Shown: positions 33,800 to 42,810 of the stretch, in pieces
Position numbering within the stretch: position 1 is the first letter of the stretch
How the letters are laid out: the number at the start of each line of letters is the position of its first letter
Assembly (NCBI RefSeq): GCF_003233655.1
Contig: NZ_CP029829.1
Location: 2,641,410-2,705,409, forward strand
Source of the DNA: Azospirillum ramasamyi
Lineage (GTDB): Bacteria; Pseudomonadota; Alphaproteobacteria; Azospirillales; Azospirillaceae
Direction: 5' to 3'
Length of the DNA: 64,000 bases
The notes under the pieces: model-generated
Database searches by the model: none
What the model was told of the DNA's origin: nothing
What the model saw: the letters and a program-made list of their open reading frames with translations, nothing else
Made by a program: the position numbers and the translations under genes

Positions 33800-35458
33800 A
33801 TGACCGACACCCCCGCCCCGACTCTGATGGAAGCGGCCAAGCGTTTCCGCGGCAACGATCTGGCGGGGGCGGAGGATGCCTGCCGGGCGATCCTGGCGAC
33901 GGATCCGCACAATGCCCAGGCGCTGCATCTGCTGGGGCTGGTCGCCGCCCACACCGACCATCCCGACTATGCGCTGACCCTGTTCGCCCAGGCCATCGCG
34001 GAGAACGGCAACGACCCGTCCTTCCACAACAGCCGCGGCAGCCTGCTCTTCCAGCAGGGCCGCGCGGCGGAGGCGGAGGAGGCGTTCCGCGCCGGCCTCG
34101 CCATCAACCCGCGCCTGCCGGAACTGCACGGCAACCTCGGCAACGCGCTGAAGGTGCAGGCAAGGCTGGAGGAGGCGGCGGACTGCTTCCGCACCGCGCT
34201 CGGCCTCCGGGCGGAAGCGCCGGAGATGCACCATTTCCTCGCCGCCACCCTGCGGGAGCTGGGCGATCTGGAGGAGGCGGAGCAGCATTTCCGCGCCGCG
34301 CTGGAGCAGGCTCCCGACTATCTCGACGTCCATTACAGCCTGGCCGAACTGCTCTCCACCCGCGGCCGGCTGGCGGAGGCGGAGGCGGAGTTCCGCATCG
34401 TTCTGGCCGCCGCCCCGCGTTTCGTCCCGGCCCAGGTCGGCCTCGCCCATGTGCTGCAGAGCCTGGACCGTGCCGCCGAGGCCATCGAGGTGATCGAGGC
34501 GGCGCGCGAGCAGGCGCCCGACCACCCGATGGTCAAGTTCACCCGCCGGCTGATCTATTCCAACGCGGTGCCCGGCTGGCATCTGCCGATGATCAACGAT
34601 TTCGAGCGGAACGAAGCCTACAAGCAGTCGCTGGAACGGGCGGTGAAGCCCGGTTCGCTGGTGCTGGAGATCGGCACCGGCTCCGGCATCGTCGCCATGA
34701 TGGCGGCACGCGCGGGGGCGAGGAAGGTGGTGACCTGCGAGGTCAACCCGATCCTGGCCCGCGTCGCCAAGGAGACGGTGGCGCGCAACGGCTATGCCGA
34801 CCGCATCGACGTGGTGCCGCGCCTGTCGACCCAGCTGACGGTGGGGGAGTGCGGCGACCTGCCGGAAAAGGCCGACGTCTTCGTGTCGGAACTGATCAAC
34901 ATCGGCATGCTGGCCCCGCGCATGCTGTCGGTCCTGCAGCATGCCCGCACCCATCTGGTGAAGCCGGGCGGCGCCATCATCCCGCGCGCCTCCACCGTCT
35001 ACGCCATGCTGGTCGAGACGCCGGAACTGGCCCGCATCAACCCGGTCGAGACCATCGACGGTTTCGACATGGGCAGCTTCGACGTCTTCCGCTCCCCCGG
35101 CTACCAGCAGATAGACCTCGGCGCCGACGCCCACACCCCGCTGTCCGAACCCTTCACCGCGCTGGATTTCGACTTCACCCGCAACATGCCGGAGGAGGGC
35201 GAGCGGGTGATCGACGTGACCATCGTCACCGGCGGCACCTGCCACGGCGTCGCCTTCTGGTTCGACCTCTTCATGGACGACGAGGTGGTCTACAAGTCGG
35301 AAAGCCGCGCCCGCACCAACCACTGGAAGCAGGCGATGACCTTCCTCGAAAAGCCGATCACGCTGTCGGCCGGCGACCGCCTGCGCATCGTCGCCCGCTA
35401 CGACAACAACCAGATCTCCTTCGGGATCGACGGGTTGACGGGGGGTGAGGGCGTTTGA
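33800..35458 (+). CDS. TPR protein with PRMT7/9-like methyltransferase domain
   Basis: A 552-residue protein. The N-terminal half (about 10-255) is a run of tetratricopeptide repeats (FHNSRGSLLFQQGRAAEAEEA, LHGNLGNALKVQARLEEAADC and others). The second half is a SAM-dependent methyltransferase with motif I LEIGTGSGIVAMMAARAGA at about 289 and an acidic loop, EVNPI. It then shows a PRMT-like core: VSELINIGMLAPRML at 362-376 and PRASTVYAMLVETPELARIN. This resembles the N-terminal TPR plus methyltransferase layout of PRMT9. The second glutamate of the PRMT double-E loop is not present (Pro373 near its place). A GGAG site precedes the ATG at 33800. Confidence 0.75.
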   Translation: MTDTPAPTLMEAAKRFRGNDLAGAEDACRAILATDPHNAQALHLLGLVAAHTDHPDYALTLFAQAIAENGNDPSFHNSRGSLLFQQGRAAEAEEAFRAGLAINPRLPELHGNLGNALKVQARLEEAADCFRTALGLRAEAPEMHHFLAATLRELGDLEEAEQHFRAALEQAPDYLDVHYSLAELLSTRGRLAEAEAEFRIVLAAAPRFVPAQVGLAHVLQSLDRAAEAIEVIEAAREQAPDHPMVKFTRRLIYSNAVPGWHLPMINDFERNEAYKQSLERAVKPGSLVLEIGTGSGIVAMMAARAGARKVVTCEVNPILARVAKETVARNGYADRIDVVPRLSTQLTVGECGDLPEKADVFVSELINIGMLAPRMLSVLQHARTHLVKPGGAIIPRASTVYAMLVETPELARINPVETIDGFDMGSFDVFRSPGYQQIDLGADAHTPLSEPFTALDFDFTRNMPEEGERVIDVTIVTGGTCHGVAFWFDLFMDDEVVYKSESRARTNHWKQAMTFLEKPITLSAGDRLRIVARYDNNQISFGIDGLTGGEGV

Positions 35459-36738
35459 GCGAAGCCTCCCCCTCCAGACGCGCCATCGCCTCCTGGTGTC
35501 TCTACGACTGGGCGAATTCGGCCTACAACACCATCATCACGACCTTCGTCTTCTCGGTCTATTTCGCCCGCGGCGTGATCGGCGATCCGGTGGAGGGCAC
35601 CGCGCAGTGGGGAGCCGCCATGACCGCGGCCGGCGTCGCCATCGCGCTGCTCAGCCCGGTGCTGGGCGCCGTCGCCGACCGGGCGGGACGGCGCAAGCCC
35701 TGGATGGCGCTGTTCACCGGGCTGACCGTGGCCTTCACCCTGGCGCTCTGGTGGGTCAGGCCCGATCCGGCCGATGCCGCCTTCGCGCTCGTCTGCGTGG
35801 TGATCGCCACCGTGTCGTTCGAACTGGCCAACGTCTTCTACAACGCCACCCTGCCGGGGCTGGTGCCGCCGCGGCTGCTGGGCCGGGTGTCGGGCTGGGG
35901 CTGGGGCATCGGCTATTTCGGCGGGCTGACCTGCCTCGTTCTGGCGCTGGTCGGTTTCGTCCAGGCGCCGGCGCCGCTGTTCGGCCTGCTGGGGGTGGAA
36001 TGGGCGGATTGGGGCGAGCAGGCCAATGTCCGCGCCACCGCGGTGCTGGCCGCCGCGTGGTACGGGCTGTTCGCGCTGCCCTATTTCCTGTGGGTGCCGG
36101 ACGAGCCCTCCACCGGCCAAGGGCTGCTGCGGGCGGCGCGTGACGGGGTGGCGACGCTGGTTGCCACGCTGCGGGAGGCCCGGCGCTACCGGCAGGTGAT
36201 GCGTTTCCTGATCGCCAGCGCCTTCTACCGCGACGGCATCAACACCATCACCGCCTTCGGCGGCATCTTCGCCGCCGGCACCTTCGGCATGAGCTTCGAG
36301 GAGATCCTGGTCTTCGCCATCGTGCTGAACGTGGTGGCGGGGGCGGGGGCCATCGGCTTCGCCTGGATGGACGACCGGGCGGGGGCCAAGCCGGTGATCC
36401 TGATCGCGCTGGCCGGCATGTCGATCTGCAGCGTGCCGCTGCTGCTGGCGACCGAGCGGCTGTGGTTCTGGGTCTTCGCGCTGGGGCTGGGGCTGTTCTT
36501 CGGACCCGCGCAGGCGGCGGGACGCTCGATGATGGCGCGGCTGGCCCCGCCGGGAATGGCGGGCGAGATGTTCGGGCTCTACAGCCTGACCGGGCGCTTC
36601 GTCGGCTTCTTCGGCCCGCTGCTGTTCGGGCTGGCGACCCAGGCCTTCGCCAGCCAGCGTGTCGGCATGGCGACGGTTCTTGCTTTCTTCGTGATCGGAT
36701 TCGGGCTTATGCTGGCGGTTCGCGAACCGGCCCGTTAA
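35455..36738 (+). CDS. MFS transporter, UMF1/Atg22-like
   Basis: A 427-residue transporter with 12 predicted membrane segments. The start SRRAIASWCLYDWANSAYNTII is diagnostic of the UMF1 (Atg22-like) group of the major facilitator superfamily, and FELANVFYNATLPGLVPP is another family motif. It starts with TTG at 35455, overlapping the methyltransferase stop by 3 bases (TTGA), so it may be cotranslated. Family members are linked to amino acid efflux from vacuoles in yeast; bacterial substrates are mostly unknown. Confidence 0.85.
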   Translation: MSEASPSRRAIASWCLYDWANSAYNTIITTFVFSVYFARGVIGDPVEGTAQWGAAMTAAGVAIALLSPVLGAVADRAGRRKPWMALFTGLTVAFTLALWWVRPDPADAAFALVCVVIATVSFELANVFYNATLPGLVPPRLLGRVSGWGWGIGYFGGLTCLVLALVGFVQAPAPLFGLLGVEWADWGEQANVRATAVLAAAWYGLFALPYFLWVPDEPSTGQGLLRAARDGVATLVATLREARRYRQVMRFLIASAFYRDGINTITAFGGIFAAGTFGMSFEEILVFAIVLNVVAGAGAIGFAWMDDRAGAKPVILIALAGMSICSVPLLLATERLWFWVFALGLGLFFGPAQAAGRSMMARLAPPGMAGEMFGLYSLTGRFVGFFGPLLFGLATQAFASQRVGMATVLAFFVIGFGLMLAVREPAR

Positions 36739-36840
36739 AAGGGCTGCGTCAAAGCGCCGCACATGAGATCATTCGAGGGCAGAGCTGTTACCTTCGTTTT
36801 TGCTGCGACGCACAAAAGTCGAAGCCGAGGGGTACGGACC

Positions 36841-37062
36841 ATGCTGCACATCAACGATATCGAAGCCTTCGCCCGCATCAACGAGGCGTTGAACGAGGAC
36901 GCCGGCACCGGGCAGGCCGATCATTCCGGCCAGGATACCGCCGGCCCGGCCCATCCCGCGCTGGTGATGGCGATGCTGGCGACCGGCCGCCTTCCGCTGT
37001 CGGCCGTTTCCAAATCGGCCGAACCGCTGACGCCCTTGGGCAAGATGCTCCGCCGCTCCTGA
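36841..37062 (+). CDS. small hypothetical protein
   Basis: A 73-residue acidic protein (MLHINDIEAFARINEALNED) with no signal peptide and no membrane segment. The ATG at 36841 is preceded by GAGGGG at a fair distance. Codon use is normal for the region, but no family is recognised. It lies between the MFS gene (same strand) and a convergent radical SAM gene, with just 3 bases between its stop and that gene's stop. Confidence 0.5.
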   Translation: MLHINDIEAFARINEALNEDAGTGQADHSGQDTAGPAHPALVMAMLATGRLPLSAVSKSAEPLTPLGKMLRRS

Positions 37063-37065
37063 CGG

Positions 37066-38169
37066 TCACAACAGCGACAGCTGGAGCGGCAACTGGTCCC
37101 CGGCGGCCGGCGGCACCCGGAAGCGGCTGCAGTCGAGGTGCCAGTTGCGGTCGCCCAGCCCATGCTTCCGGCAGGCCAGCTTGAAGCGGTGGCGCAGCAG
37201 GTCGGCGTAAGCACCGGTGCCCTTCATCCGCGTGCCGAAGCCGGAGCGGTACAGCGCGCCGTCGCGGCTTTGCCGCATCAGGCTCAGCACGCGGTCGGCG
37301 CGGTTGGGAACATGGGTGCGCAGCCACTCCTCGAACAGGGTGGCGATCTCCAGCGGCAGGCGCAGCAGGATGTAGCTGGCGGCGGTCGCCCCGGCCCCGG
37401 CCGCCGCCTCCAGAATCGCCTCCAGTTCATGGTCGTTCAGCGCCGGGATCATCGGGCTGGCGAGCACCGCCACCGGAACGCCCGCCTCCGCCAGGGTGCG
37501 GATGGTTTCCAGCCGGCGCGGCGGGGTGCTGGCCCGCGGTTCCATCACGCGGGCGAGGTCACGGTCCAGCGTGGTGACGGAGATCGCCACCGAGGCCAGC
37601 CCCTCCGCCGCCATCGGCGCCAGGATGTCGAGGTCTCGCAGGACCAGCGCCGATTTGGTGATGATGCTGACCGGCTGGTTGAAGTCGCGGCAGACCTCCA
37701 GCACGCGGCGGGTGATGCCCTCCGTCCGCTCGATCGGCTGGTAGGCATCGGTGTTGGCGCCAAGCGCCAGCGGCTGGCAAACATAGGATTTCGCCCGCAG
37801 CTCCTTCGCCAGCAGTTCCGCCGCGTTGCGCTTGGCGAACAGCTTCGTCTCGAAATCCAGCCCCGGCGACAGGTTCAGATAGGCGTGGGTCGGCCGGGCG
37901 AAGCAGTAGATGCAGGCATGCTCGCAGCCCTGATACGGATTCACCGACTGGTCGAAGGCGACGTCGGGCGACTCGTTGCGCGCGATGATCGACTTGGCCG
38001 AGGCCGGGGAGACGGTGGTGCGCACCGGATCGCTCAGCGCCTCGTTCCCGCCGGACTCATAGCCGGTCCAGCCGTCGTCGGTCAGGACGCGGGTGTCGCG
38101 CTCGAAGCGGCCGGTGGCGTTGCTCACCGCGCCGCGGCCCTTGATCGGCGGTCGCTTGATCTCATCCAT
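37066..38169 (-). CDS. PA0069-family radical SAM protein (SplB-like)
   Basis: A 367-residue radical SAM protein of the SplB-related Rv2578c/PA0069 type. The iron-sulfur motif is CEHACIYC, Cys82-x3-Cys86-x2-Cys89. LSPGLDFETKLFAKRNAAELL and the VAISVTTLDRDLARVMEPRA region are family motifs. The cluster would cleave SAM to a 5'-deoxyadenosyl radical; the substrate is unknown. It is convergent with the small gene at 36841 and divergent from ahcY. The ATG at 38169 gives a normal family length. Confidence 0.88.
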   Translation of the reverse strand: MDEIKRPPIKGRGAVSNATGRFERDTRVLTDDGWTGYESGGNEALSDPVRTTVSPASAKSIIARNESPDVAFDQSVNPYQGCEHACIYCFARPTHAYLNLSPGLDFETKLFAKRNAAELLAKELRAKSYVCQPLALGANTDAYQPIERTEGITRRVLEVCRDFNQPVSIITKSALVLRDLDILAPMAAEGLASVAISVTTLDRDLARVMEPRASTPPRRLETIRTLAEAGVPVAVLASPMIPALNDHELEAILEAAAGAGATAASYILLRLPLEIATLFEEWLRTHVPNRADRVLSLMRQSRDGALYRSGFGTRMKGTGAYADLLRHRFKLACRKHGLGDRNWHLDCSRFRVPPAAGDQLPLQLSLL

Positions 38170-38253
38170 GCCCGCAGCTTAGCCGCGGACAAGAGGAACG
38201 TAAAGGGAACAGAAATCCGTCCGCCGGTTGGTTCGCCATCCATACCCCGCAAA

Positions 38254-38271
38254 CATAAAGATATCTTTATG
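38254..38271. promoter_or_regulatory. perfect 18-bp palindrome upstream of ahcY (candidate SahR operator)
   Basis: CATAAAGATATCTTTATG is an 18-bp perfect palindrome starting 136 bases before the ahcY ATG and ending 1 base before the predicted -35. ArsR-family SahR regulators of the SAM cycle in alphaproteobacteria bind sites of this AT-rich kind near ahcY; I make the link from memory of the motif, so treat it as inference. It could also regulate the divergent radical SAM gene. Confidence 0.55.
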
Positions 38272-38272
38272 C

Positions 38273-38301
38273 TTGCATGGTTCCCGAACCGCTGATACAC
38301 C
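38273..38301 (+). promoter_or_regulatory. predicted ahcY promoter
   Basis: TTGCAT at 38273-38278 and TACACC at 38296-38301 with 17-bp spacing, immediately downstream of the palindrome. The -10 match is imperfect. Confidence 0.45.
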
Positions 38302-38389
38302 CTTCGCCAATTACAGCGGCAGGGCCGGGGAGCCGGTTCGCCTGAAACTCCGCTGCCCGACCGACATTGCCCACCAGGAGTCATCCCTC

Positions 38390-39688
38390 ATGGCCGCCGA
38401 ATTCACGGACTACAAGGTCAAGGACATCAGCCTTGCGAGCTGGGGCCGCAAGGAGATCACCATCGCCGAGACCGAGATGCCGGGCCTGATGGCCCTGCGG
38501 TCCGAGTTCGGTGACAGCAAGCCGCTGGCCGGCGCCCGCATCGTCGGCTGCCTGCACATGACCATCCAGACCGCCGTGCTGATCGAGACGCTGACCGCGC
38601 TCGGCGCCACCGTGCGCTGGTCGTCCTGCAACATCTTCTCCACCCAGGATCAGGCCGCCGCCGCCATCGCCGCCGCCGGCATCCCGGTCTTCGCCTGGAA
38701 GGGCGAGACGGAGGAGGAGTTCTGGTGGTGCATCGAGCAGACCCTGCGCGGCCCCGATGGCTGGACCCCGAACATGATCCTGGACGATGGCGGCGACGTC
38801 ACCCAGATCATGCACGACAAGTATCCGGAGATGCTGGACGGCGTCCGCGGCCTGTCGGAAGAGACCACCACCGGCGTCCATCGTCTGTATGAGATGATGA
38901 AGAAGGGCACGCTGAAGGTTCCGGCCATCAACGTGAACGACAGCGTCACCAAGTCGAAGTTCGACAACCTCTATGGCTGCCGCGAGTCGCTGGTCGACGG
39001 CATCAAGCGCGCCACCGACGTGATGGTCGCCGGCAAGGTCGCCGTGGTCGCCGGCTATGGCGACGTGGGCAAGGGCTCCGCCGCCTCGCTGCGGTCGCAG
39101 GGCGCGCGCGTCCTGGTGACGGAGATCGACCCGATCAACGCCCTCCAGGCCGCCATGGAAGGCTATCAGGTCGTGACGATGGACGATGCCGCTCCGCAGG
39201 GCGACATCTTCGTCACCGCCACCGGCAACGTCGATGTCATCACGCTCGACCACATGCGCGCCATGAAGGACCGCGCCATCGTCTGCAACATCGGCCACTT
39301 CGACAGCGAGATCCAGATCGAGGCTCTCCGCAACTACAAGTGGGAAGAGGTCAAGCCGCAGGTCGACGAGGTCGTCTTCCCCGACGGCAAGCGCCTGATC
39401 GTTCTGGCCCAGGGCCGTCTGGTCAATCTGGGCTGCGCCACCGGCCATCCCAGCTTCGTGATGAGCGCCAGCTTCACCAACCAGGTGCTGGCCCAGATCG
39501 AGCTGTGGACCAACGCCGCCAACTACGAGAACAAGGTCTACGTCCTGCCCAAGCACCTGGACGAGAAGGTTGCCCGCCTGCATCTGGACAAGATCGGCGC
39601 CAAGCTGACCACCCTGACCGACAAGCAGGCCGAATACATCGGCGTCAACGCCGCCGGCCCGTACAAGCCGGACCACTACCGCTACTAA
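38390..39688 (+). CDS. ahcY: adenosylhomocysteinase (S-adenosylhomocysteine hydrolase)
   Basis: A 432-residue NAD-dependent enzyme that splits S-adenosylhomocysteine into adenosine and homocysteine, clearing the by-product of SAM methylations. The sequence is typical: [19 protein letters not shown] at the start, a central [16 protein letters not shown], the Rossmann motif [14 protein letters not shown] and the C-terminal PDHYRY. The ATG at 38390 follows CAGGAG; a longer frame upstream runs into the promoter region and is rejected. A terminator follows within about 20 bases. It stands alone as a single transcription unit. Confidence 0.97.
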   Translation: MAAEFTDYKVKDISLASWGRKEITIAETEMPGLMALRSEFGDSKPLAGARIVGCLHMTIQTAVLIETLTALGATVRWSSCNIFSTQDQAAAAIAAAGIPVFAWKGETEEEFWWCIEQTLRGPDGWTPNMILDDGGDVTQIMHDKYPEMLDGVRGLSEETTTGVHRLYEMMKKGTLKVPAINVNDSVTKSKFDNLYGCRESLVDGIKRATDVMVAGKVAVVAGYGDVGKGSAASLRSQGARVLVTEIDPINALQAAMEGYQVVTMDDAAPQGDIFVTATGNVDVITLDHMRAMKDRAIVCNIGHFDSEIQIEALRNYKWEEVKPQVDEVVFPDGKRLIVLAQGRLVNLGCATGHPSFVMSASFTNQVLAQIELWTNAANYENKVYVLPKHLDEKVARLHLDKIGAKLTTLTDKQAEYIGVNAAGPYKPDHYRY

Positions 39689-39709
39689 GCGGTCGCGGGG
39701 TTGAATGGA

Positions 39710-39741
39710 AAAGGGCCGTCCCATCGGGGCGGCCCTTTCTT
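39710..39741 (+). terminator. Rho-independent terminator of ahcY
   Basis: AAAGGGCCG pairs with CGGCCCTTT, and the inner TCCC/GGGG extends the stem to about 13 bp around an ATC loop. A T-rich stretch (TTTCTTGTTT) follows. Confidence 0.85.
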
Positions 39742-39799
39742 GTTTGCGGCATGTATTTGGCGATTGGCCCCCTCTCCCGAGGCGGGAGAGGGGGCTCCG

Positions 39800-41062
39800 C
39801 TACCGCCCCAGCCACTCCGCCATTCCCTTGCCGGCCGCCACGCCCATGGCGAAGCAGCCCTGCAGCAGATAGCCGCCGGTCGGCGCCTCCCAGTCCAGCA
39901 TCTCGCCGGCCAGGAACAGGCCGGGGCGGCGGGTCAGCATCAGCCGCCCGTCCAGTTCCGACAGGCGGACGCCGCCGGCCGAGGAAATGGCGCGTTCGAT
40001 GGGGCGGACGCCGGTCAGCACAACCGAAAGCCCCTTGATCTGCCGTGCCAGCGCCACCGGATCGGACAGGTCGGCGGCGGGGGCGAACTCGCGCAGCAGG
40101 GCGGCGCGCGGGCCGGCCAGGGACAGCGACTTCTTCAGGAAGGTGGACAGCGACTCCGCGCCGCGGCGGCGCAGGCGCTTGACCAGTTCCGTTTCGGGAA
40201 TGTCCGGCAGCAGGTCCAGCGTCAGGGTCGCCCAGCCCTCGGCGGCGATGGCGTCGCGGAGCGGGGCGCTCAGCGCGTAGACGGCGCCGCCTTCGATCCC
40301 GGTCTCGGTGATGATGAACTCGCCCTTCAACCGGCGGCCGGCAGCGGACAAGCCGACGCTCTTCACCGGCTGGCCGGCGAAGCGGTCGCGCAGGTGATCG
40401 GACCAGGGCACCTCGAAGCCCATGTTGGAGGGGACCAGCGGCGCCACCTCCACCCCCAGCCCTTCCAGCAGCGGAACCCAGCCGCCGTCGGAGCCGGTGC
40501 GCGGCCAGCTCGCCCCGCCCAAGGCCAGCAGGGTGGCGCGCGGGGCGACGCTGACCGTTTCCTCACCGTGCCGGAAGGTCAGCGCGCCGTTCTCGTTCCA
40601 GCCGGTCCAGCGATGACGGCTGTGCAGGGTGACGCCCAGCCCGTCCAGCCGCCGCAGCCACGCCCTGACCAGGGTGGATGCCTTCATCTGCACCGGGAAG
40701 ACGCGGCCGCTGCTGCCGACGAAGGTCTCGATGCCCAATCCGGCGGCCCAGCCGCGCAGATCCTCCGGCGAGAAGCCGGCCAGCAGGCGGCGGAACAGCG
40801 GTTTAGCGGCGCCGTAACGGGGCAGGAAGCGGTCGAGCGGTTCCGAATGGGTCAGGTTCAGCCCGCCGCGCCCGGCCAGCAGCAGCTTGCGCGCCGGGGT
40901 GGGCGTGTGGTCGAACACGGCGACCCGCAGGCCGGCGCCGGCGGCGATCTCCGCCGCCATCAGCCCGGCGGGACCGGCGCCGACGATCGCCACGTCCGGG
41001 GCCAAGTACGAGGCCAAATCCGGGGCCAAATCCGGGGCCGCGTCAGGGATGGGTTGGGACAC
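39800..41062 (-). CDS. HI0933-family FAD-dependent flavoprotein (TIGR03862-like)
   Basis: A 420-residue flavoprotein of the HI0933/BaiN-like family. The dinucleotide-binding motif VAIVGAGPAGLMAAEIAAGAGL is near residue 25, KLLLAGRGGLNLTHSEP is a family motif, and the C-terminal FAD-binding part reads LFLAGEMLDWEAPTGGYLLQGCFAMG. The enzymatic role is not defined in bacteria. The first residues hold an irregular tandem repeat (APDLAPDLASYLAPD), so the true start may lie nearer to the FAD motif. A copy of the palindromic repeat lies upstream. Confidence 0.85.
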   Translation of the reverse strand: MSQPIPDAAPDLAPDLASYLAPDVAIVGAGPAGLMAAEIAAGAGLRVAVFDHTPTPARKLLLAGRGGLNLTHSEPLDRFLPRYGAAKPLFRRLLAGFSPEDLRGWAAGLGIETFVGSSGRVFPVQMKASTLVRAWLRRLDGLGVTLHSRHRWTGWNENGALTFRHGEETVSVAPRATLLALGGASWPRTGSDGGWVPLLEGLGVEVAPLVPSNMGFEVPWSDHLRDRFAGQPVKSVGLSAAGRRLKGEFIITETGIEGGAVYALSAPLRDAIAAEGWATLTLDLLPDIPETELVKRLRRRGAESLSTFLKKSLSLAGPRAALLREFAPAADLSDPVALARQIKGLSVVLTGVRPIERAISSAGGVRLSELDGRLMLTRRPGLFLAGEMLDWEAPTGGYLLQGCFAMGVAAGKGMAEWLGR

Positions 41063-41140
41063 TTGGCAGGGCTTTCACAAAAGGAAGCGCCCCGCCCTTC
41101 CCATGCTGCGCGGGGCGGGGCGGGGGCATTCTCGTCTCGA

Positions 41141-41264
41141 ACTCATATCATCGAGCGTAAATTCCGACCCATCGGACTTTACGCTCGCCCTCAAGCGGCG
41201 GGCGCGGCCGTCCGGTCGCTTGCCTTGGCAGGGACGGGCCTGCGGGGCCGCAGTCGCGGCCCCT
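41141..41264 (-). repeat. palindromic intergenic repeat, copy A
   Basis: On the minus strand this copy has a GC-rich block (GGCCGCGACTGCGGCC... and CGGCCGCGCCCGCC), then a hairpin with arms GAGCGTAAA/TTTACGCTC and the end CGATGATATGAG. Copy C at 57094 has the same order with some changes. It begins about 25 bases after the stop of the small gene at 41288, in the same orientation as that gene. Confidence 0.75.
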
Positions 41265-41287
41265 GCCCCTGCCCCTGCCGCCCGGGT

Positions 41288-41554
41288 TCAGTCCTCGTAA
41301 TCCTGATCCTGCGCCACTTCCTCGGCCAGATCGGCGGCGAGGTCGGCGAAATAGCCGGCATCGACGTCCAGGCCGTTCTCCTCGCAGATGCGCATGAAGA
41401 TGCGGTAGGCGTGCAGGATGGCGACGTCGAGAACGACGAGGTCCCCTTCCTCGCTGTGACGGTCGGAGATGTCCCGCTCCTGCAGGGTGGCGACGATGTC
41501 GTGCGCAGCGGCCTGCAGGACCGCGTCCATGGCTTGTTTGTGTTGGGTCGACAT
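41288..41554 (-). CDS. small hypothetical acidic protein
   Basis: An 88-residue, acidic, helical protein (MSTQHKQAMDAVLQAAAHDI) with an Asp/Glu-rich C-terminus ending DQDYED. The start at 41554 has AAGGA nine bases upstream; a longer frame in the same register is rejected because it passes this site. No family is recognised. The repeat copy A follows its stop. Confidence 0.6.
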   Translation of the reverse strand: MSTQHKQAMDAVLQAAAHDIVATLQERDISDRHSEEGDLVVLDVAILHAYRIFMRICEENGLDVDAGYFADLAADLAEEVAQDQDYED

Positions 41555-41808
41555 CGTGTGGATCCTTGTCCCGGTCGTGCTTCGCGCCCCCGCCCGTCCT
41601 GACCGGCGCCGCATGGCCGGCGGGGGTGGTCGAACCGTCGGAGGAAACGGGCGCGCCCCGGCTCATTTTCGAAGGGGCTCCGTTCGTCCGCGAAAGTTCG
41701 GCCTCCCCCTTGTTGTAGAATCCTTTTTCACGGGCGAACAAGCCCCTTCACGGTGGGCGGCGGCGTGACCTTCCGGGTAGCTCCATACCGCTTTCCGGCG
41801 CAGCCCCT

Positions 41809-42798
41809 TCAGCGTTTGGCGGGAGCGAGCAGCGCAGCGGCGACATAGCCCGGAGCCTTGCCCTTCCGCCCGATCTTGTACCAGCCGCCGACCGTCTCGA
41901 TCACCGTCACGCGCTCGCCCGCATCCAGCACGTCCAGCACCTTGGCATCGCAGACCGGGGCGACGCGCAGATTGCCGGCGGCGCGCAGCCGGGCGACGGT
42001 CCCCGGGGACAGGCGGGCGGCCTGCGACCGTTCCGGCAGGCCGCCGGGCAGGGTGCAGCCGCGGTCCTCGCGGTCGGCCTTGGCATAGGGTTCGGGTTTG
42101 GGCGGGGAGGAGGGCCCGGTACGGACGGCCGCGACCTCCGCCAGATAGGTGCTGGCGACGTAACCCTGCGGCTTGCCGGCGCGGGCCACCCGCTGCCAGC
42201 CGTTCACCGGCGCGCCGATTGCCTCCACCCGGTCGCCCTTCTCCACGGTGTCGAGAACGAGCCCCTTGGCGTTCGGCGTGGCGCGCAGATAGATGCCGGC
42301 CGTGGCGACCATGGTCCGCCGCGCGGCGACAGGCTTCTGCTCCGTCGGCGCGGGCTGCGAGGCGGGCTCGGGCTGCGGCTTCACCGGCGGCAGGGGAGGA
42401 ACGGCGGTCGGAGCCTGTTCCGTTCCGGCAATGCTCTGGCCGGTGCCCTGGGGATCGGAAGGCTTCGGCTCCGGCGTCCTCGCCGCCGGGGCTGGCGTCC
42501 GGTTCGGAGCGGGGGGCGGGCCGGCCAATGGGCCGACCGGCGACAGCGGGGCCGGTGCCTCGGGCGGATGCTCCCAGACCATTGCGGGATTCGGCGGTGG
42601 CGAGACGGGCCGTGCCGGGGTCAGGCGGGGCAGGGCGACGATCGGGGCGGCGGGCGGGGTGAAGCGCTCCGCCGACGTTTCGGCCGAGGTCGTGGCAGGC
42701 ATCTGGGCCGGCGACTGGCCCGCTGCGCCGGAGTGGGGGGCCAGCAGCAGGAACAGCGCCGCGATCCGCCGGAGCCCTTTCGCAAACGCGTCGCCCAT
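41809..42798 (-). CDS. exported protein with two bacterial SH3 domains
   Basis: A 329-residue exported protein. A signal peptide (RRIAALFLLLAPHSGAAGQ) is followed by a long Pro-rich region and then two bacterial SH3-like domains: VATAGIYLRATPNAKGLVLDT to GYVASTYLAE, and VARLRAAGNLRVAPVCDAKVLD to GYVAAALLAPAK. Such domains bind peptidoglycan or proteins in the periplasm. The ATG at 42798 is chosen after GAGGGG; GTG at 42807 is an alternative. The gene lies 12 bases after the stop of the next gene upstream, so the two form an operon. Confidence 0.8.
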   Translation of the reverse strand: MGDAFAKGLRRIAALFLLLAPHSGAAGQSPAQMPATTSAETSAERFTPPAAPIVALPRLTPARPVSPPPNPAMVWEHPPEAPAPLSPVGPLAGPPPAPNRTPAPAARTPEPKPSDPQGTGQSIAGTEQAPTAVPPLPPVKPQPEPASQPAPTEQKPVAARRTMVATAGIYLRATPNAKGLVLDTVEKGDRVEAIGAPVNGWQRVARAGKPQGYVASTYLAEVAAVRTGPSSPPKPEPYAKADREDRGCTLPGGLPERSQAARLSPGTVARLRAAGNLRVAPVCDAKVLDVLDAGERVTVIETVGGWYKIGRKGKAPGYVAAALLAPAKR

Positions 42799-42810
42799 CG
42801 GCTCCACCCC

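Noticed and set aside
38170..38389. SAH or SAM riboswitch upstream of ahcY
   Set aside because: The leader lacks the conserved cores of those riboswitches as I know them; the palindrome points to a protein operator.
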